Assembly: GCF_021531495.1 (NCBI RefSeq)
Contig: NZ_JADYTY010000021.1
Span: forward strand, 1-37,663
Direction: 5' to 3'
Length of the DNA: 37,663 nt
Source of the DNA: Anaerovibrio lipolyticus
GTDB taxonomy: Bacteria > Bacillota > Negativicutes > Selenomonadales > Selenomonadaceae
In this document: one piece after another, positions 1 through 8,165 of the stretch
Layout of the letters: each line of letters opens with the position of its first letter
Numbering within the stretch: position 1 is the stretch's first letter
Made by a program: the position numbers and the translations under genes
Notes under the pieces: generated by a model
The model's database searches: none
What the model saw: the letters and a program-made list of their open reading frames with translations, nothing else
Told to the model about the DNA's origin: nothing

Positions 1-31
1 ATCAGATAGGGCCATTAAGTCGGACAGAGCA

Positions 32-85
32 AAAGTCGTTATGACCGCAGGCTGTATTTCGAGAATCCACTGATATAACGACTTT
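32..85. repeat. 11-bp inverted repeat upstream of fic
   Basis: AAAGTCGTTAT at 32-42 is matched exactly by its reverse complement at 75-85, leaving a 32-base loop. It may be a hairpin or the trace of a lost element end. No T-run follows, so it is not a normal terminator. A plus-strand frame ending at the TGA at 71-73 crosses it, but only 23 codons are visible and I do not recognise the peptide. Confidence 0.4.
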
Positions 86-162
86 CAGTTACAATATTTG
101 AGTAGATAGGCAATTCGGCAAATCAGAATTTGTTGGTAATGGTGCCTGTAGCGATATGAATA

Positions 163-191
163 TACATTTTGTTTTTGTCTTGTGGTATAAT
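163..191 (+). promoter_or_regulatory. Probable promoter of the fic gene (extended -10)
   Basis: TGGTATAAT at 183-191 is a perfect extended -10 element. The -35 region around 163-168 is poor, as is common for extended -10 promoters. Transcription would start near 198. That places the first usable in-frame ATG at 247 and argues against the ATG at 169. Confidence 0.45.
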
Positions 192-246
192 CATCAGTAA
201 TGATGATTATGAATATGCAACCTCATATAGAAAAGCAGGTGATTAT

Positions 247-858
247 ATGTTAGAGAATAAGCTGGGGATAATAGATGCAGTGGAGTTGACTAGGCAGGAG
301 GAACGGCTTAGCAAAAAAAGAGCCTTGGAGATGTTTGAAAGTGGTTTTTTGGATAGCTTGGAGCCTGGTACTTTTAGCTGTCTGTCAGCAATCTACAAAA
401 AACTTTTTGGTGATATATATGATTTTGCTGGAGAAATTAGAACCGTAAATATTGCTAAGGGAAATTTTCGTTTTGCCCCTGTAATGTACTTAAAAGAAGC
501 CTTAAAGAGTATTGAAAAAATGCCTCAGCAAAGTTTCCAGCAAATTGTGGAAAAATATGTAGAAATGAATGTAGCTCATCCTTTTCGGGAGGGAAATGGC
601 CGCAGCACCCGCATATGGCTTGATTTAATGCTGAAAAAGGAAATTCAGCAGGTTGTGGATTGGAGCAAGGTGGATAAAGAAGATTATCTACTGGCTATGG
701 AGCGCAGTCCGGTAAAGGATATTGAGATAAAATTTCTCTTGCAAAATGCCTTAACCAATCAGATTACAGACCGAGAAGTTTATATGAAAGGCATAGACCA
801 TAGCTATTATTACGAAGGCTATACTTTATATAAAACCAGTCAGTTGGAAAATAACTAA
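247..858 (+). CDS. fic: Fic-domain protein (probable AMP transferase)
   Basis: This 203-residue protein carries the complete Fic signature HPFREGNGRS, with catalytic His at residue 111, so it probably transfers AMP or a related nucleotide group from NTP to a hydroxyl of a target protein. Upstream lies the usual Fic helix-rich region with the flap-like stretch IRTVNIAKGNFRFAP. I chose the ATG at 247 because AGGTG lies six bases upstream and an extended -10 promoter lies between it and the earlier ATG at 169. The residues encoded from 199 to 246 still look protein-like, so a longer product (229 residues from 169) cannot be excluded. I see no separate antitoxin gene next to it and no clear (S/T)xxxE(G/N) inhibitory helix in the chain. 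The target is unknown. It is convergent with serC and shares a terminator with it. Confidence 0.85.
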   Translation: MLENKLGIIDAVELTRQEERLSKKRALEMFESGFLDSLEPGTFSCLSAIYKKLFGDIYDFAGEIRTVNIAKGNFRFAPVMYLKEALKSIEKMPQQSFQQIVEKYVEMNVAHPFREGNGRSTRIWLDLMLKKEIQQVVDWSKVDKEDYLLAMERSPVKDIEIKFLLQNALTNQITDREVYMKGIDHSYYYEGYTLYKTSQLENN

Positions 859-863
859 TATGT

Positions 864-908
864 AAAAAGCTCCTGAAATGGCAGGTGAAGCCAATTCAGG
901 AGCTTTTT
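864..908. terminator. Bidirectional terminator between fic and serC
   Basis: AAAAAGCTCCTGAA (864-877) and TTCAGGAGCTTTTT (895-908) form a perfect 14-bp stem with a 17-base loop. Each strand ends in five T, so it can stop both convergent transcripts. Confidence 0.85.
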
Positions 909-929
909 GATGAAACTTTTTAGTTTTAT

Positions 930-2021
930 TTAGGCATTAGCCTTGCGGAATTTCTCCATAAAGTCAGCCAGTTTCTCACAGCCCTCATAAGGCATAGCAT
1001 TGTAGATAGATGCACGCATACCGCCTACAGAACGATGGCCCTTAACGCCACCCAGCTGCTGTTCCAGAGCCTCAGCTACAAACTTCTTTTCCAGCTCCTC
1101 ATTAGGAAGACGGAAGGTAACGTTCATAAAGGAACGACTATCCTTGTCAGCATGACCAGCATAGAAGCCATTGCTGCTATCAATAGCAGCATATACCAAA
1201 GCAGCCTTCTTCTTGTTGCGCTCTGCCATAACCTCCAAACCGCCCTGTGCCTTTATCCACTTGGCAGTTTTGCCTACCATGTAGATGCCAAAAGCAGGAG
1301 GAGTATTGTAGAGGGAATTTTTCTTGTAATAGGTATCATAACGCAGCATAGTAGGCAGATTCTCAGGGCTCTTTTCCAGCATGGAGCGTCTAGCAACTAC
1401 CAGAGCAACACCAGCAGGGCCAAGATTCTTCTGCACACCTGCATAAATCAGGCTGAACTTGGAGAAGTCCAAAGGACGGGAAAGAATATCAGAGGACATA
1501 TCAGCAATCAATGGTACATTGCCAGTTTCAGGAATGTAGTGATATTCAGTACCATAAATGGTGTTGTTGTAGCAAACATGGAGATATGCGGCATCATCGC
1601 TAAGCTTGATTTCCTCCTGAGTAGGAATATGCTTGAAGTTGGTATCCTTGCTAGAAGCAGCTACATAGCCACGATCAAGAATTTCAGCTTCCTTGCAGGC
1701 CTTGGAGGCAAAGCTGCCAGACAGCACATAGTTACCACGCTGCTCAGGGGTAGCAAAGTTCATAGCCACCATGTCAAACTGCATGCTGGCACCACCCTGA
1801 ATAAAGAGAACCTCATAATCATCACCAAGTCCCATCAGTTCCAGAATATCAGCCTTGGCCTGATTGTGTACTGCATCATAGGCGGGAGCACGATGGCTGA
1901 TTTCCAAAATAGACATACCGGTGTTCTGGAAATTCAGGAACTCAGCCTGAGCCTCCTTGAGCACCTCCAATGGCAGCATGGATGGACCTGGGTTAAAGTT
2001 ATAAATACGATTTGCTTCCAA
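930..2021 (-). CDS. serC: Phosphoserine aminotransferase
   Basis: SerC converts 3-phosphohydroxypyruvate plus glutamate to phosphoserine and 2-oxoglutarate, the second step of serine synthesis; it may also act in pyridoxal phosphate synthesis. The 363 residues match the family length. Visible motifs are the N-terminal NFNPGPSMLP, the cofactor-binding QGGASMQF (75-82), and the PLP lysine K198 in AGVQKNLGPAG; GHRSVGGMRASIYN lies near the end. The start codon is TTG at 2021-2019: AAGGAGG lies eight bases upstream (2029-2035) and the next residues fit the family start. It follows serA by 84 bases with a hairpin in between, so the two are likely one T-box-controlled operon. Confidence 0.96.
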   Translation of the reverse strand: MEANRIYNFNPGPSMLPLEVLKEAQAEFLNFQNTGMSILEISHRAPAYDAVHNQAKADILELMGLGDDYEVLFIQGGASMQFDMVAMNFATPEQRGNYVLSGSFASKACKEAEILDRGYVAASSKDTNFKHIPTQEEIKLSDDAAYLHVCYNNTIYGTEYHYIPETGNVPLIADMSSDILSRPLDFSKFSLIYAGVQKNLGPAGVALVVARRSMLEKSPENLPTMLRYDTYYKKNSLYNTPPAFGIYMVGKTAKWIKAQGGLEVMAERNKKKAALVYAAIDSSNGFYAGHADKDSRSFMNVTFRLPNEELEKKFVAEALEQQLGGVKGHRSVGGMRASIYNAMPYEGCEKLADFMEKFRKANA

Positions 2022-2067
2022 AATAATAACCTCCTTGGGTTCTAGTTCACAATTTATAACGAGATAG

Positions 2068-2095
2068 CCTATATCCCCCGTTGGGGGGACATAGG
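2068..2095 (-). promoter_or_regulatory. Intergenic hairpin between serA and serC
   Basis: On the minus strand CCTATGTCCCCC (2095-2084) pairs with GGGGGATATAGG (2079-2068) through 12 pairs, one a G-U, with a 4-base loop. It starts 10 bases after the serA stop and has no T-run. It may protect or process the mRNA, or lower read-through into serC. Confidence 0.5.
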
Positions 2096-2105
2096 GCCAT
2101 ATTTA

Positions 2106-3689
2106 TTAGTTAGCGTCGAAAAGGATAACCTTAGCACCAAAGATGCCTTCCATAGAAGTAATCAGCTTGATAACATCCTTTGGTACATCCTTGTCCAAGG
2201 TAAGAATCATGAGGCTGGTGCCTTCAACACTGGTAGTACCTACCTGCATGCTGGAAATATTTACACCAGCAGCACCCATAATGGAACCAACCTGTCCAAT
2301 AACACCAGGGCGGTTAATATGAGGGCAAATCAGGATGCAATCATGTGGATCCAAGTCAACCCGGTTGTCGTCAATCTTTATGATACGGCCCTTGTCACCA
2401 AAGAGAGTACCCTGTACGCTGACAGTCTTTTGAGCAGTATAGGCAGTAACAGTAATGGTGCTGGCAAAGCGCTCAGTATCCTTATCCTGAATTTCGCTGA
2501 TTTTCAGGCCGCGTTCCTTGGCCAGACCAGGAGCATTAACATAGTTAACGGTCTTTTCCATCTCAGAATCCAGCATACCCTTTACTACAGCAGTAGTTAC
2601 CATCTTAGTGTTTACATCAGCAATATCGCCATTGTAGGTAACCTCCAGCTTCTTGATAGCGCCATCAGCCAAAGCACGAGCCGCACAGCCCAGACGCTCA
2701 GCCAAATCGAAGTAAGGAGTAATAACATTCATAACCTGCTGGGAAACAGGAGCCATGTTTACAGCAGTCATAACAGGCTCACCGTGGAGAGCAGCCTTGA
2801 TACCCTGGGCTACATCTACAGCTACACCAATCTGAGCCTCTACAGTGGAAGCGCCCAGATGAGGGGTAACATAGAGGCCTGGTACACCAAGCAGTGGATG
2901 GTCAGCTGGAATAGGCTCGCTGGTAAATACATCAATAGCAGCTCCAGCTACCTGACCGGAGAGAACAGCCTCCCGCAGATCCTCTTCATTAATAATACCG
3001 CCACGGGCACAGTTAACCAGACGAACGCCCTTCTTCATGCGAGCCATAACATCCTTGTTAATCATATTGCGGGTGGTGTCAGTAAGAGGCATATGAACGG
3101 TAATAAAATCAGCCTTTTCAATAACCTCATCAAAGGTGCCAACAGCAACGCCCATATCCTTGCAGCGTTCCTCATTGATATATGGATCGTAACCGATAAC
3201 CTTCATGTCAAAGGCCAAAGCACGCTTGGCTACACCGCTGCCGATACGGCCCATGCCGATAACACCCAGAGTCTTGCCTTTCAGCTCAACACCGGTGTAT
3301 TTTTTGCGGTTCCACTCGCCCTTCTGGAGAGTTTCATTGGCAATAGGAATATGACGAGCCATAGCCATCATCATGGCAAAGGTATGCTCAGTGGCAGCAA
3401 TGGTATTACCGCCTGGGGAATTAATAACAATAATGCCCTTGTCGGTGGCAGCAGCAACATCAATATTATCTACACCTACACCGGCACGGCCGATAATCTT
3501 CAAATTCTTGGCAGCTGCAATAACCTCAGCAGTTACCTTGGAGGCAGAGCGGACAATCAAAGCATCATAGTCCGGAATAATAGACAGCAGCTCCTCAGCG
3601 GGCAGCTTGTCACGAACATCACAATCAAAATCGTCCTTCAAAATGTCTACAGCCATCTGGGAAACGCCATCTGCGATTAAAACCTTCAT
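2106..3689 (-). CDS. serA: D-3-phosphoglycerate dehydrogenase
   Basis: SerA oxidises 3-phosphoglycerate with NAD+, the committed step of serine synthesis. At about 527 residues it is the long form of the enzyme. It has a catalytic 2-hydroxyacid dehydrogenase core with the nucleotide motif GMGRIGSG (about residues 146-153), catalytic-region signatures [13 protein letters not shown] and VTPHLGAS, an intervening ASB-type domain (about 320-445), and a C-terminal ACT domain (about 450-528). The ACT domain is where serine usually gives feedback inhibition. Two ATG codons stand in tandem at 3692 and 3689. AGGAGG lies seven bases before the second and only four before the first, so I chose the second. 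It is the first gene of the serA-serC operon. Confidence 0.96.
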   Translation of the reverse strand: MKVLIADGVSQMAVDILKDDFDCDVRDKLPAEELLSIIPDYDALIVRSASKVTAEVIAAAKNLKIIGRAGVGVDNIDVAAATDKGIIVINSPGGNTIAATEHTFAMMMAMARHIPIANETLQKGEWNRKKYTGVELKGKTLGVIGMGRIGSGVAKRALAFDMKVIGYDPYINEERCKDMGVAVGTFDEVIEKADFITVHMPLTDTTRNMINKDVMARMKKGVRLVNCARGGIINEEDLREAVLSGQVAGAAIDVFTSEPIPADHPLLGVPGLYVTPHLGASTVEAQIGVAVDVAQGIKAALHGEPVMTAVNMAPVSQQVMNVITPYFDLAERLGCAARALADGAIKKLEVTYNGDIADVNTKMVTTAVVKGMLDSEMEKTVNYVNAPGLAKERGLKISEIQDKDTERFASTITVTAYTAQKTVSVQGTLFGDKGRIIKIDDNRVDLDPHDCILICPHINRPGVIGQVGSIMGAAGVNISSMQVGTTSVEGTSLMILTLDKDVPKDVIKLITSMEGIFGAKVILFDAN

Positions 3690-3700
3690 CATACATCCTC

Positions 3701-3940
3701 CTAAAATAAAAACAGCTTCGCCCCATAATTGGGGCGAAGCATAAACTCCACGGTACCACCCAAATTACACCACAAGGTGCAACTCAAAGCTGCTGTATCG
3801 GGCTAGCCCGTCCGGCTCCTCGTCGGCCTCTCCAAGGTGGACAGCTATTTCACTTACACCGGCTCACACCAGCCGCCGGCTCTCTGGGCTAAGAAAAACA
3901 ACCTTTTCCTCTTCATCAAGTTAATATATTTCAAAGTGTT
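3701..3940 (-). promoter_or_regulatory. T-box riboswitch, probably tRNA-Ser responsive
   Basis: The serA leader has all parts of a T-box. Stem I carries AGAGAGCCGGCGG and GGTGTGAGCCGG. A basal helix is formed by AAGGT and ACCTT. The T-box core GGTGGTACCGTGG (3760-3748) is followed by a terminator: GCTTCGCCCC (3715-3724) with GGGGCGAAGC (3731-3740), then a T-rich tract to 3701. In the expected specifier position after GTGAAAT stands AGC (3846-3844), a serine codon; TCC a few bases later is also a serine codon. Uncharged tRNA-Ser would stabilise the antiterminator and switch on serA-serC. Confidence 0.92.
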
Positions 3941-3947
3941 AAGGGAA

Positions 3948-3976
3948 TTATAATTTATACATGGGGAAAAGTCAAG
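3948..3976 (-). promoter_or_regulatory. Promoter of the serA-serC operon
   Basis: On the minus strand TTGACT (3976-3971), a 17-base spacer and a perfect TATAAT (3953-3948) form a near-consensus housekeeping promoter. Transcription would begin near 3941, just ahead of stem I of the T-box. Confidence 0.88.
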
Positions 3977-4085
3977 TGTATTTTTCAGAAATACGAAATT
4001 TTCTTTTGTCAGAATATTATTTGCTATTTAAAAAGAACAAATCCAAGGTAATTCGCAAAAAACTGATTTTAGACTGGGGTTTTCA

Positions 4086-4114
4086 TTGTTATTTTTTTTC
4101 CTACATGCTATCAT
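4086..4114 (+). promoter_or_regulatory. Probable promoter of the yaaR-holB-ricT operon
   Basis: TTGTTA (4086-4091), a 17-base spacer and TATCAT (4109-4114) form a moderate promoter 43 bases before the yaaR start. It is divergent from the serA promoter. Confidence 0.5.
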
Positions 4115-4156
4115 TAATTAGTTAAGTAAAATTGTAAAATGACGGAGGGGTTATTT

Positions 4157-4603
4157 ATGAAAATAGATGGTTTAGGTACTAGGCCTACACTGGCCTCCAG
4201 AAATATGGATGCCGGTCACAGAGCAGCCTCTCTGGAGGGAGATTTTGCCTCAGAGCTGGAGGATCAGCAGGGGGAAATGTCTCGTGAGCAGCTGCAGCAA
4301 ATGCTGGACAAGATTGATGAGCAGGGACAGCGCCTTACCAAGACACCTACCTATGATGAATTGAAGTCCTATCGGGGATTAATCAAAAACTTTGTTGGCA
4401 CGGTGGTTTCTCAGATGTACTCTGTTAACACCCAGGCAGGCTGGGACAGAATGGGCCGGCAAAAGGTATATACTACTGTCCGGAAAATTGACCGGGAGCT
4501 GGAAAATATGGCAGAGAAAATCCGTCTAGGCCAGACCAAGCAGCTGGATATTGTAGCCAGTCATGATGCGATTCGCGGTATGCTGGTAGATTTGTATATG
4601 TAG
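4157..4603 (+). CDS. yaaR: YaaR family protein (DUF327)
   Basis: This 148-residue, mostly helical soluble protein matches the YaaR/DUF327 family by its central YDELKSYRGLIKNFV and the C-terminal region with RKIDRELENMAEKI. The molecular role of the family is not established. The gene lies directly before holB, as in Bacillus. An ATG at 4139 is in frame, but GGAGGGG (4144-4150) sits six bases before the ATG at 4157, which is therefore the start. It is the first gene of a long co-directional run. Confidence 0.88.
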   Translation: MKIDGLGTRPTLASRNMDAGHRAASLEGDFASELEDQQGEMSREQLQQMLDKIDEQGQRLTKTPTYDELKSYRGLIKNFVGTVVSQMYSVNTQAGWDRMGRQKVYTTVRKIDRELENMAEKIRLGQTKQLDIVASHDAIRGMLVDLYM

Positions 4604-4614
4604 GCCTTGCTGTT

Positions 4615-5622
4615 ATGAATATGCAGTGGAACAATATTGTAGGTCATAAGCAGGTTGTAGCCCAGCTGTGCTTAATGCAGCAGGAGGATAGAGTCCCCCA
4701 TGCCATGCTGTTTTGCGGTACAGATGGGGTAGGCAAATCCCTGGTGGCAGAGGCCATGGCGGCGGCCATACTATGTCATGCTCCTGTTAACAATCAGGCC
4801 TGTGGTCATTGCAAGGCTTGTCAAGCTTTGGCAGCTGGCACCCATCCGGATTTTTTCCAGATTCAGCCAGAAAGCGAAACCAAGGCAGCACCTGCCATTC
4901 GGATTGAGGCGGTTAGAAAGCTGCAGGAGGAGATAGCCCGTATTCCTCTTTTGTCAGAACGGCGGGTGGTTATTATGCAGGAGGCAGACAAAATGAATGA
5001 GGCTGCTGCCAATTGCCTGTTGAAAACCATTGAGGAGCCTTCGGGACAGATTGTTTTTATTCTGCTCACCAGCAGGCCATCAGCCTTGCTGGATACTATT
5101 ATTTCCCGTTGTATGCGGGTGGAATTTGGCATTCTTCAACCTGAGGAGCTGGTGGCAATATTGCACCAGCAGGGGATAGAGGAGCCTTTGGCTGGCAAAT
5201 TGGCCTCAATTGCCGATGGCAGTGTGTCAAAGGCACTGGCCATGCAGGATGAGGAGCTGTTGAATTTGCAGACTCAGGCCTTTGACCTGGCTTCGGCGGC
5301 AGGCACTCTTGGGGTGGAACAGCTTTTGCAGCTGGCCAAGGAAATGTCCAATCACAGTCGGGAAAGGCTGATTCAGTGGCTAGGCTTCTTAGCCATGATT
5401 TACCGTGATTTGCTGATGCTGTACAGTGGCAGCGGCCTGCCCTTGTACAATCAGTCAGATATAGATAGATTGTCCTCCTTGCTGAACAAATACCATCAGC
5501 AGGAGCTGTTGCAGCTTTTGCAGCTGGTACAGGATTACCAGAAGCGATTGGGCAGCAATGTAAATACTCAGCTTTGCCTGGAGGGCTTTCTCATTAGAAT
5601 AAATAATTATTTGGAGGAATAA
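4615..5622 (+). CDS. holB: DNA polymerase III delta-prime subunit
   Basis: HolB is part of the clamp loader that puts the beta clamp on DNA. The 335 residues show the AAA+ fold: P-loop-like GTDGVGKS, a four-cysteine zinc module (CGHCKACQ with an upstream Cys), EADKMNEAAANCLLKTIEEP, and LLTSRPSALLDTIISRCM with the SRC sensor motif. The delta-prime subunit is often a poor ATPase, but here the P-loop looks intact. The gene starts 11 bases after yaaR and ends immediately before ricT, with the next ATG starting right after its TAA. This is the conserved yaaR-holB-yaaT order. Confidence 0.93.
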   Translation: MNMQWNNIVGHKQVVAQLCLMQQEDRVPHAMLFCGTDGVGKSLVAEAMAAAILCHAPVNNQACGHCKACQALAAGTHPDFFQIQPESETKAAPAIRIEAVRKLQEEIARIPLLSERRVVIMQEADKMNEAAANCLLKTIEEPSGQIVFILLTSRPSALLDTIISRCMRVEFGILQPEELVAILHQQGIEEPLAGKLASIADGSVSKALAMQDEELLNLQTQAFDLASAAGTLGVEQLLQLAKEMSNHSRERLIQWLGFLAMIYRDLLMLYSGSGLPLYNQSDIDRLSSLLNKYHQQELLQLLQLVQDYQKRLGSNVNTQLCLEGFLIRINNYLEE

Positions 5623-6453
5623 ATGCAGACAGTTGTAGGAGTCCGTTTCAAGCGGGCTGGTAAGATATACTATTTTAGTCCGGGGAAGCTGGACATTAAA
5701 CTAAATGACAATGTTATTGTGGAAACAGCCAGAGGGCTGGAATTTGGCACAGCCGTTATAGGGCCACGGGAGGTTCCTGATGGTGATGTGGTACTGCCCC
5801 TGAAGGTGGTACAGCGGCTGGCTACAGATGCAGATAAAGCCAAGGTGGAGGATAATGCCCAGCGCCGGGATGAGGCTTTCCGTCTTTGTGAGGAAAAAAT
5901 TGCCGCTCATGGCCTGCCTATGAAGCTGGTGGATGTGGAATATACCTTTGATGTAAACAAGATTATTTTCTATTTTACAGCTGATGGCCGCATTGATTTC
6001 CGGGAGCTGGTTAAGGATTTGGCAGCTATTTTCCGCACTCGTATTGAACTGCGGCAGATTGGTGTGCGGGATGAGGCCAAGCTTATGGGGGGCATTGGCT
6101 GCTGTGGCCGTCCTTTGTGCTGTCATAGCTTTTTGGGGGAATTTGACCCGGTTTCCATTCGCATGGCCAAGGAGCAGAATCTGTCCTTGAATCCAACTAA
6201 GATTTCCGGTATCTGCGGTCGTTTGATGTGCTGTCTGAAATACGAGAGCAATTGCTATAACGGTAAATGCAACAAACGGAAGAAAATCAAGCCTCCTGTA
6301 CAGGGCAGCAAGGTTATTACCGCCGAAGGCGAGGGCAAGGTTATTAATCTGAATATGCAGCGCCGTTCTGCTACCATCCTGCTGGATGACCGCAAGACTA
6401 TTGTGGCTTCCTGGGAGGATGTTATTGAAAAGGACAGCGAGGATATGCAGTGA
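5623..6453 (+). CDS. ricT: PSP1-domain protein RicT/YaaT
   Basis: This 276-residue protein has the PSP1 C-terminal domain and a cysteine-rich stretch (GGIGCCGRPLCCHSF, then ISGICGRLMCCLKYE and NCYNGKCN). In Bacillus RicT joins RicA and RicF in the Y complex, binds iron-sulfur clusters and steers RNase Y mRNA processing. That role is known for the family; here I infer it from the shared cysteines. The ATG follows the holB stop directly, and GGAGGAA lies inside the end of holB, so translation is coupled. No yabA gene follows, unlike Bacillus. Confidence 0.92.
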   Translation: MQTVVGVRFKRAGKIYYFSPGKLDIKLNDNVIVETARGLEFGTAVIGPREVPDGDVVLPLKVVQRLATDADKAKVEDNAQRRDEAFRLCEEKIAAHGLPMKLVDVEYTFDVNKIIFYFTADGRIDFRELVKDLAAIFRTRIELRQIGVRDEAKLMGGIGCCGRPLCCHSFLGEFDPVSIRMAKEQNLSLNPTKISGICGRLMCCLKYESNCYNGKCNKRKKIKPPVQGSKVITAEGEGKVINLNMQRRSATILLDDRKTIVASWEDVIEKDSEDMQ

Positions 6454-7211
6454 GCCAGGTGCAGGATTGGTCCCAGGTCCCCTTGGGGCCGGAGGAACGG
6501 TTGGACGACCTTCTTTGGGGTGGCAGACATATTATTCAAAATACCAATCAGTTTTGCTTCTCCATAGATGCTGTATTGCTGGCCCATTACCCTAAATATC
6601 ATAGCAATTGGCGGGTTTTTGACCTAGGCACTGGCACAGGCGTTATGCCCCTGTTGATTGCCGATGAGGTAAAGGAAATTCACGCCTTGGAAATCAATCC
6701 GGTTATGGCCGCCTTGGCTCAGCGAAATGTAAAGCTCAATGGGCTGGAGGATAAAATCCATGTGGCCCAAGGGGATTACCGTCAAATCAGCCAGCTGTAT
6801 CAGCGGGAAAGCTTTGACTGCGTAATTGTTAATCCACCCTATAGGCCGGTTCAGCAGGGCACTATTAGTGCCCTAGAGGGAGTAGCAGCGGCTCGCCATG
6901 AGGTTACGGCCACTTTGGAGGATGTGGTAGCTGCGGCTCGTTATCTTCTAAGATTTAGAGGCAGATTCGCTATGGTGCATTTGCCTGAAAGATTGGGGGA
7001 AATCATGGTGGCTATGGCCAAGCATCAGATACAGCCCAAAAGATTGCAGCTGGTACAGCCCAAGCCCCATAAGGAATCCAATCTTATGCTTATAGAGGGC
7101 GTTGTGGGGGCTGCTCCTGGTGGCCTAAAGGTAGAACTGCCCTTGATGGTTCACAAGGAAGACGGCAGTTATACTGAGGAAATTTTAGCTATATACAATA
7201 TGAAGAAATAA
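6450..7211 (+). CDS. trmN6: tRNA1(Val) A37 N6-methyltransferase family protein (YabB-like)
   Basis: This 253-residue class I SAM-dependent methyltransferase has the SAM-binding FDLGTGTGVMPLLIA and the catalytic NPPY motif (VIVNPPYRP) used by N6-adenine enzymes. The family modifies A37 of tRNA1(Val) in E. coli; the exact tRNA here is inferred. The N-terminal DLLWGGRHIIQ is typical. The start is GTG at 6450, overlapping the ricT stop by four bases (GTGA), with GAGGA seven bases upstream, so it is translationally coupled to ricT. Confidence 0.88.
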   Translation: MSQVQDWSQVPLGPEERLDDLLWGGRHIIQNTNQFCFSIDAVLLAHYPKYHSNWRVFDLGTGTGVMPLLIADEVKEIHALEINPVMAALAQRNVKLNGLEDKIHVAQGDYRQISQLYQRESFDCVIVNPPYRPVQQGTISALEGVAAARHEVTATLEDVVAAARYLLRFRGRFAMVHLPERLGEIMVAMAKHQIQPKRLQLVQPKPHKESNLMLIEGVVGAAPGGLKVELPLMVHKEDGSYTEEILAIYNMKK

Positions 7212-7226
7212 GGAGATTTTGCATTG

Positions 7227-8081
7227 ATGTCAGAAGAAAACAGGGGGCGTCTTTATCTGTCAGCAACCCCTATTGGCAATCTGGAGGATATGACCTATCG
7301 GGGAGTACGGATGCTGGCAGAGGCAGATTTGATTGCTGCCGAGGATACCCGCCATACCCGCAAGCTATTATCCCATTATGATATACATACACCTGCTACC
7401 AGTTATCACGAGCACAACAAGCTAACCAAGGGACCGGAGCTGGTGGAAAAAATGCTATCTGGTGCTGTGGTGGTTTGCGTAAGTGATGCAGGTCTGCCAG
7501 GAATTTCAGATCCTGGAGCCCATTTGGCTCAACTGGCTATAGAGGCAGGGATACAGGTAAGTCCTTTGCCAGGAGCTAATGCTGCTTTGTCTGCTTTGAT
7601 ATGTTCAGGTTTGGATACCACCGCCTTTACCTTTTATGGATTTTTGCCAAAATCTAGCAAAAAAAGACGGGAACTGCTGGAAAGAATAAAATGTTCTCCA
7701 GAAACCCTGATTTTTTATGAAGCTCCTCATCATCTCAAGGAAACTCTTAAACAATTATGCGAAGCCCTGGGGGAGGAGAGGCCGGCAGCAGTTGCTAGAG
7801 AACTGACCAAGCACTATGAGGAATTTAATCGTCGCAGCTTAGGGGAGTTGCTGGACTATTATCAGGCTAACGAGCCTCGAGGTGAATTTGTCCTGATAAT
7901 TTCCGGCTATGATGCAGAAAAGGCCACCTCTACTCAGCAGGCAGAGGAAGTAACAGATCCGGTTCAGATGGTTGAAGCCTTTGAACAGCAAGGACTTTCC
8001 AGGAAGGAAGCCATGCGGGAGACAGCAAAAAAATTAGGCATTAGCCGTCGGGATGTATATAATATATTGTTGAAGGCTTAG
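7227..8081 (+). CDS. rsmI: 16S rRNA C1402 ribose 2'-O-methyltransferase
   Basis: RsmI methylates the ribose of C1402 in the decoding centre of 16S rRNA, using SAM. The protein shows the tetrapyrrole-methylase-like fold: LYLSATPIGNLEDMT, AEDTRHTRKLL, VVCVSDAGLPGISDPG and PLPGANAALSALICSGL. About 284 residues is normal. TTG at 7224 and ATG at 7227 are adjacent in-frame starts; AGGAG at 7211-7215 is eight bases before the TTG and eleven before the ATG, so either could serve. It follows the methyltransferase by 15 bases and is likely in the same operon. The C-terminal tail (SRKEAMRETAKKLGISRRDVY) is the usual helical end. Confidence 0.95.
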   Translation: MSEENRGRLYLSATPIGNLEDMTYRGVRMLAEADLIAAEDTRHTRKLLSHYDIHTPATSYHEHNKLTKGPELVEKMLSGAVVVCVSDAGLPGISDPGAHLAQLAIEAGIQVSPLPGANAALSALICSGLDTTAFTFYGFLPKSSKKRRELLERIKCSPETLIFYEAPHHLKETLKQLCEALGEERPAAVARELTKHYEEFNRRSLGELLDYYQANEPRGEFVLIISGYDAEKATSTQQAEEVTDPVQMVEAFEQQGLSRKEAMRETAKKLGISRRDVYNILLKA

Positions 8082-8112
8082 CAATTTGTTATTTACTGTG
8101 AATATATTAACA

Positions 8113-8133
8113 AGGCAGGACATAGCCCTGCCT
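8113..8133 (+). other. Hairpin between rsmI and metG
   Basis: AGGCAGG (8113-8119) and CCTGCCT (8127-8133) form a 7-bp stem with a 7-base loop. No T-run follows, so it is a weak terminator at best or an mRNA processing site in the metG leader. Confidence 0.35.
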
Positions 8134-8165
8134 CTGTGAATCTTATATATTAGGAGGTCCTATCG

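Noticed and set aside
2-73. End of a protein gene entering from the left.
   Set aside because: Only 23 codons are visible with no recognisable motif; open frames of this length are common by chance.
1035-3680. Long plus-strand frames opposite serC and serA (336 and 453 codons).
   Set aside because: They are antisense to two enzymes with complete motifs, have no ribosome sites and read as unlike proteins.
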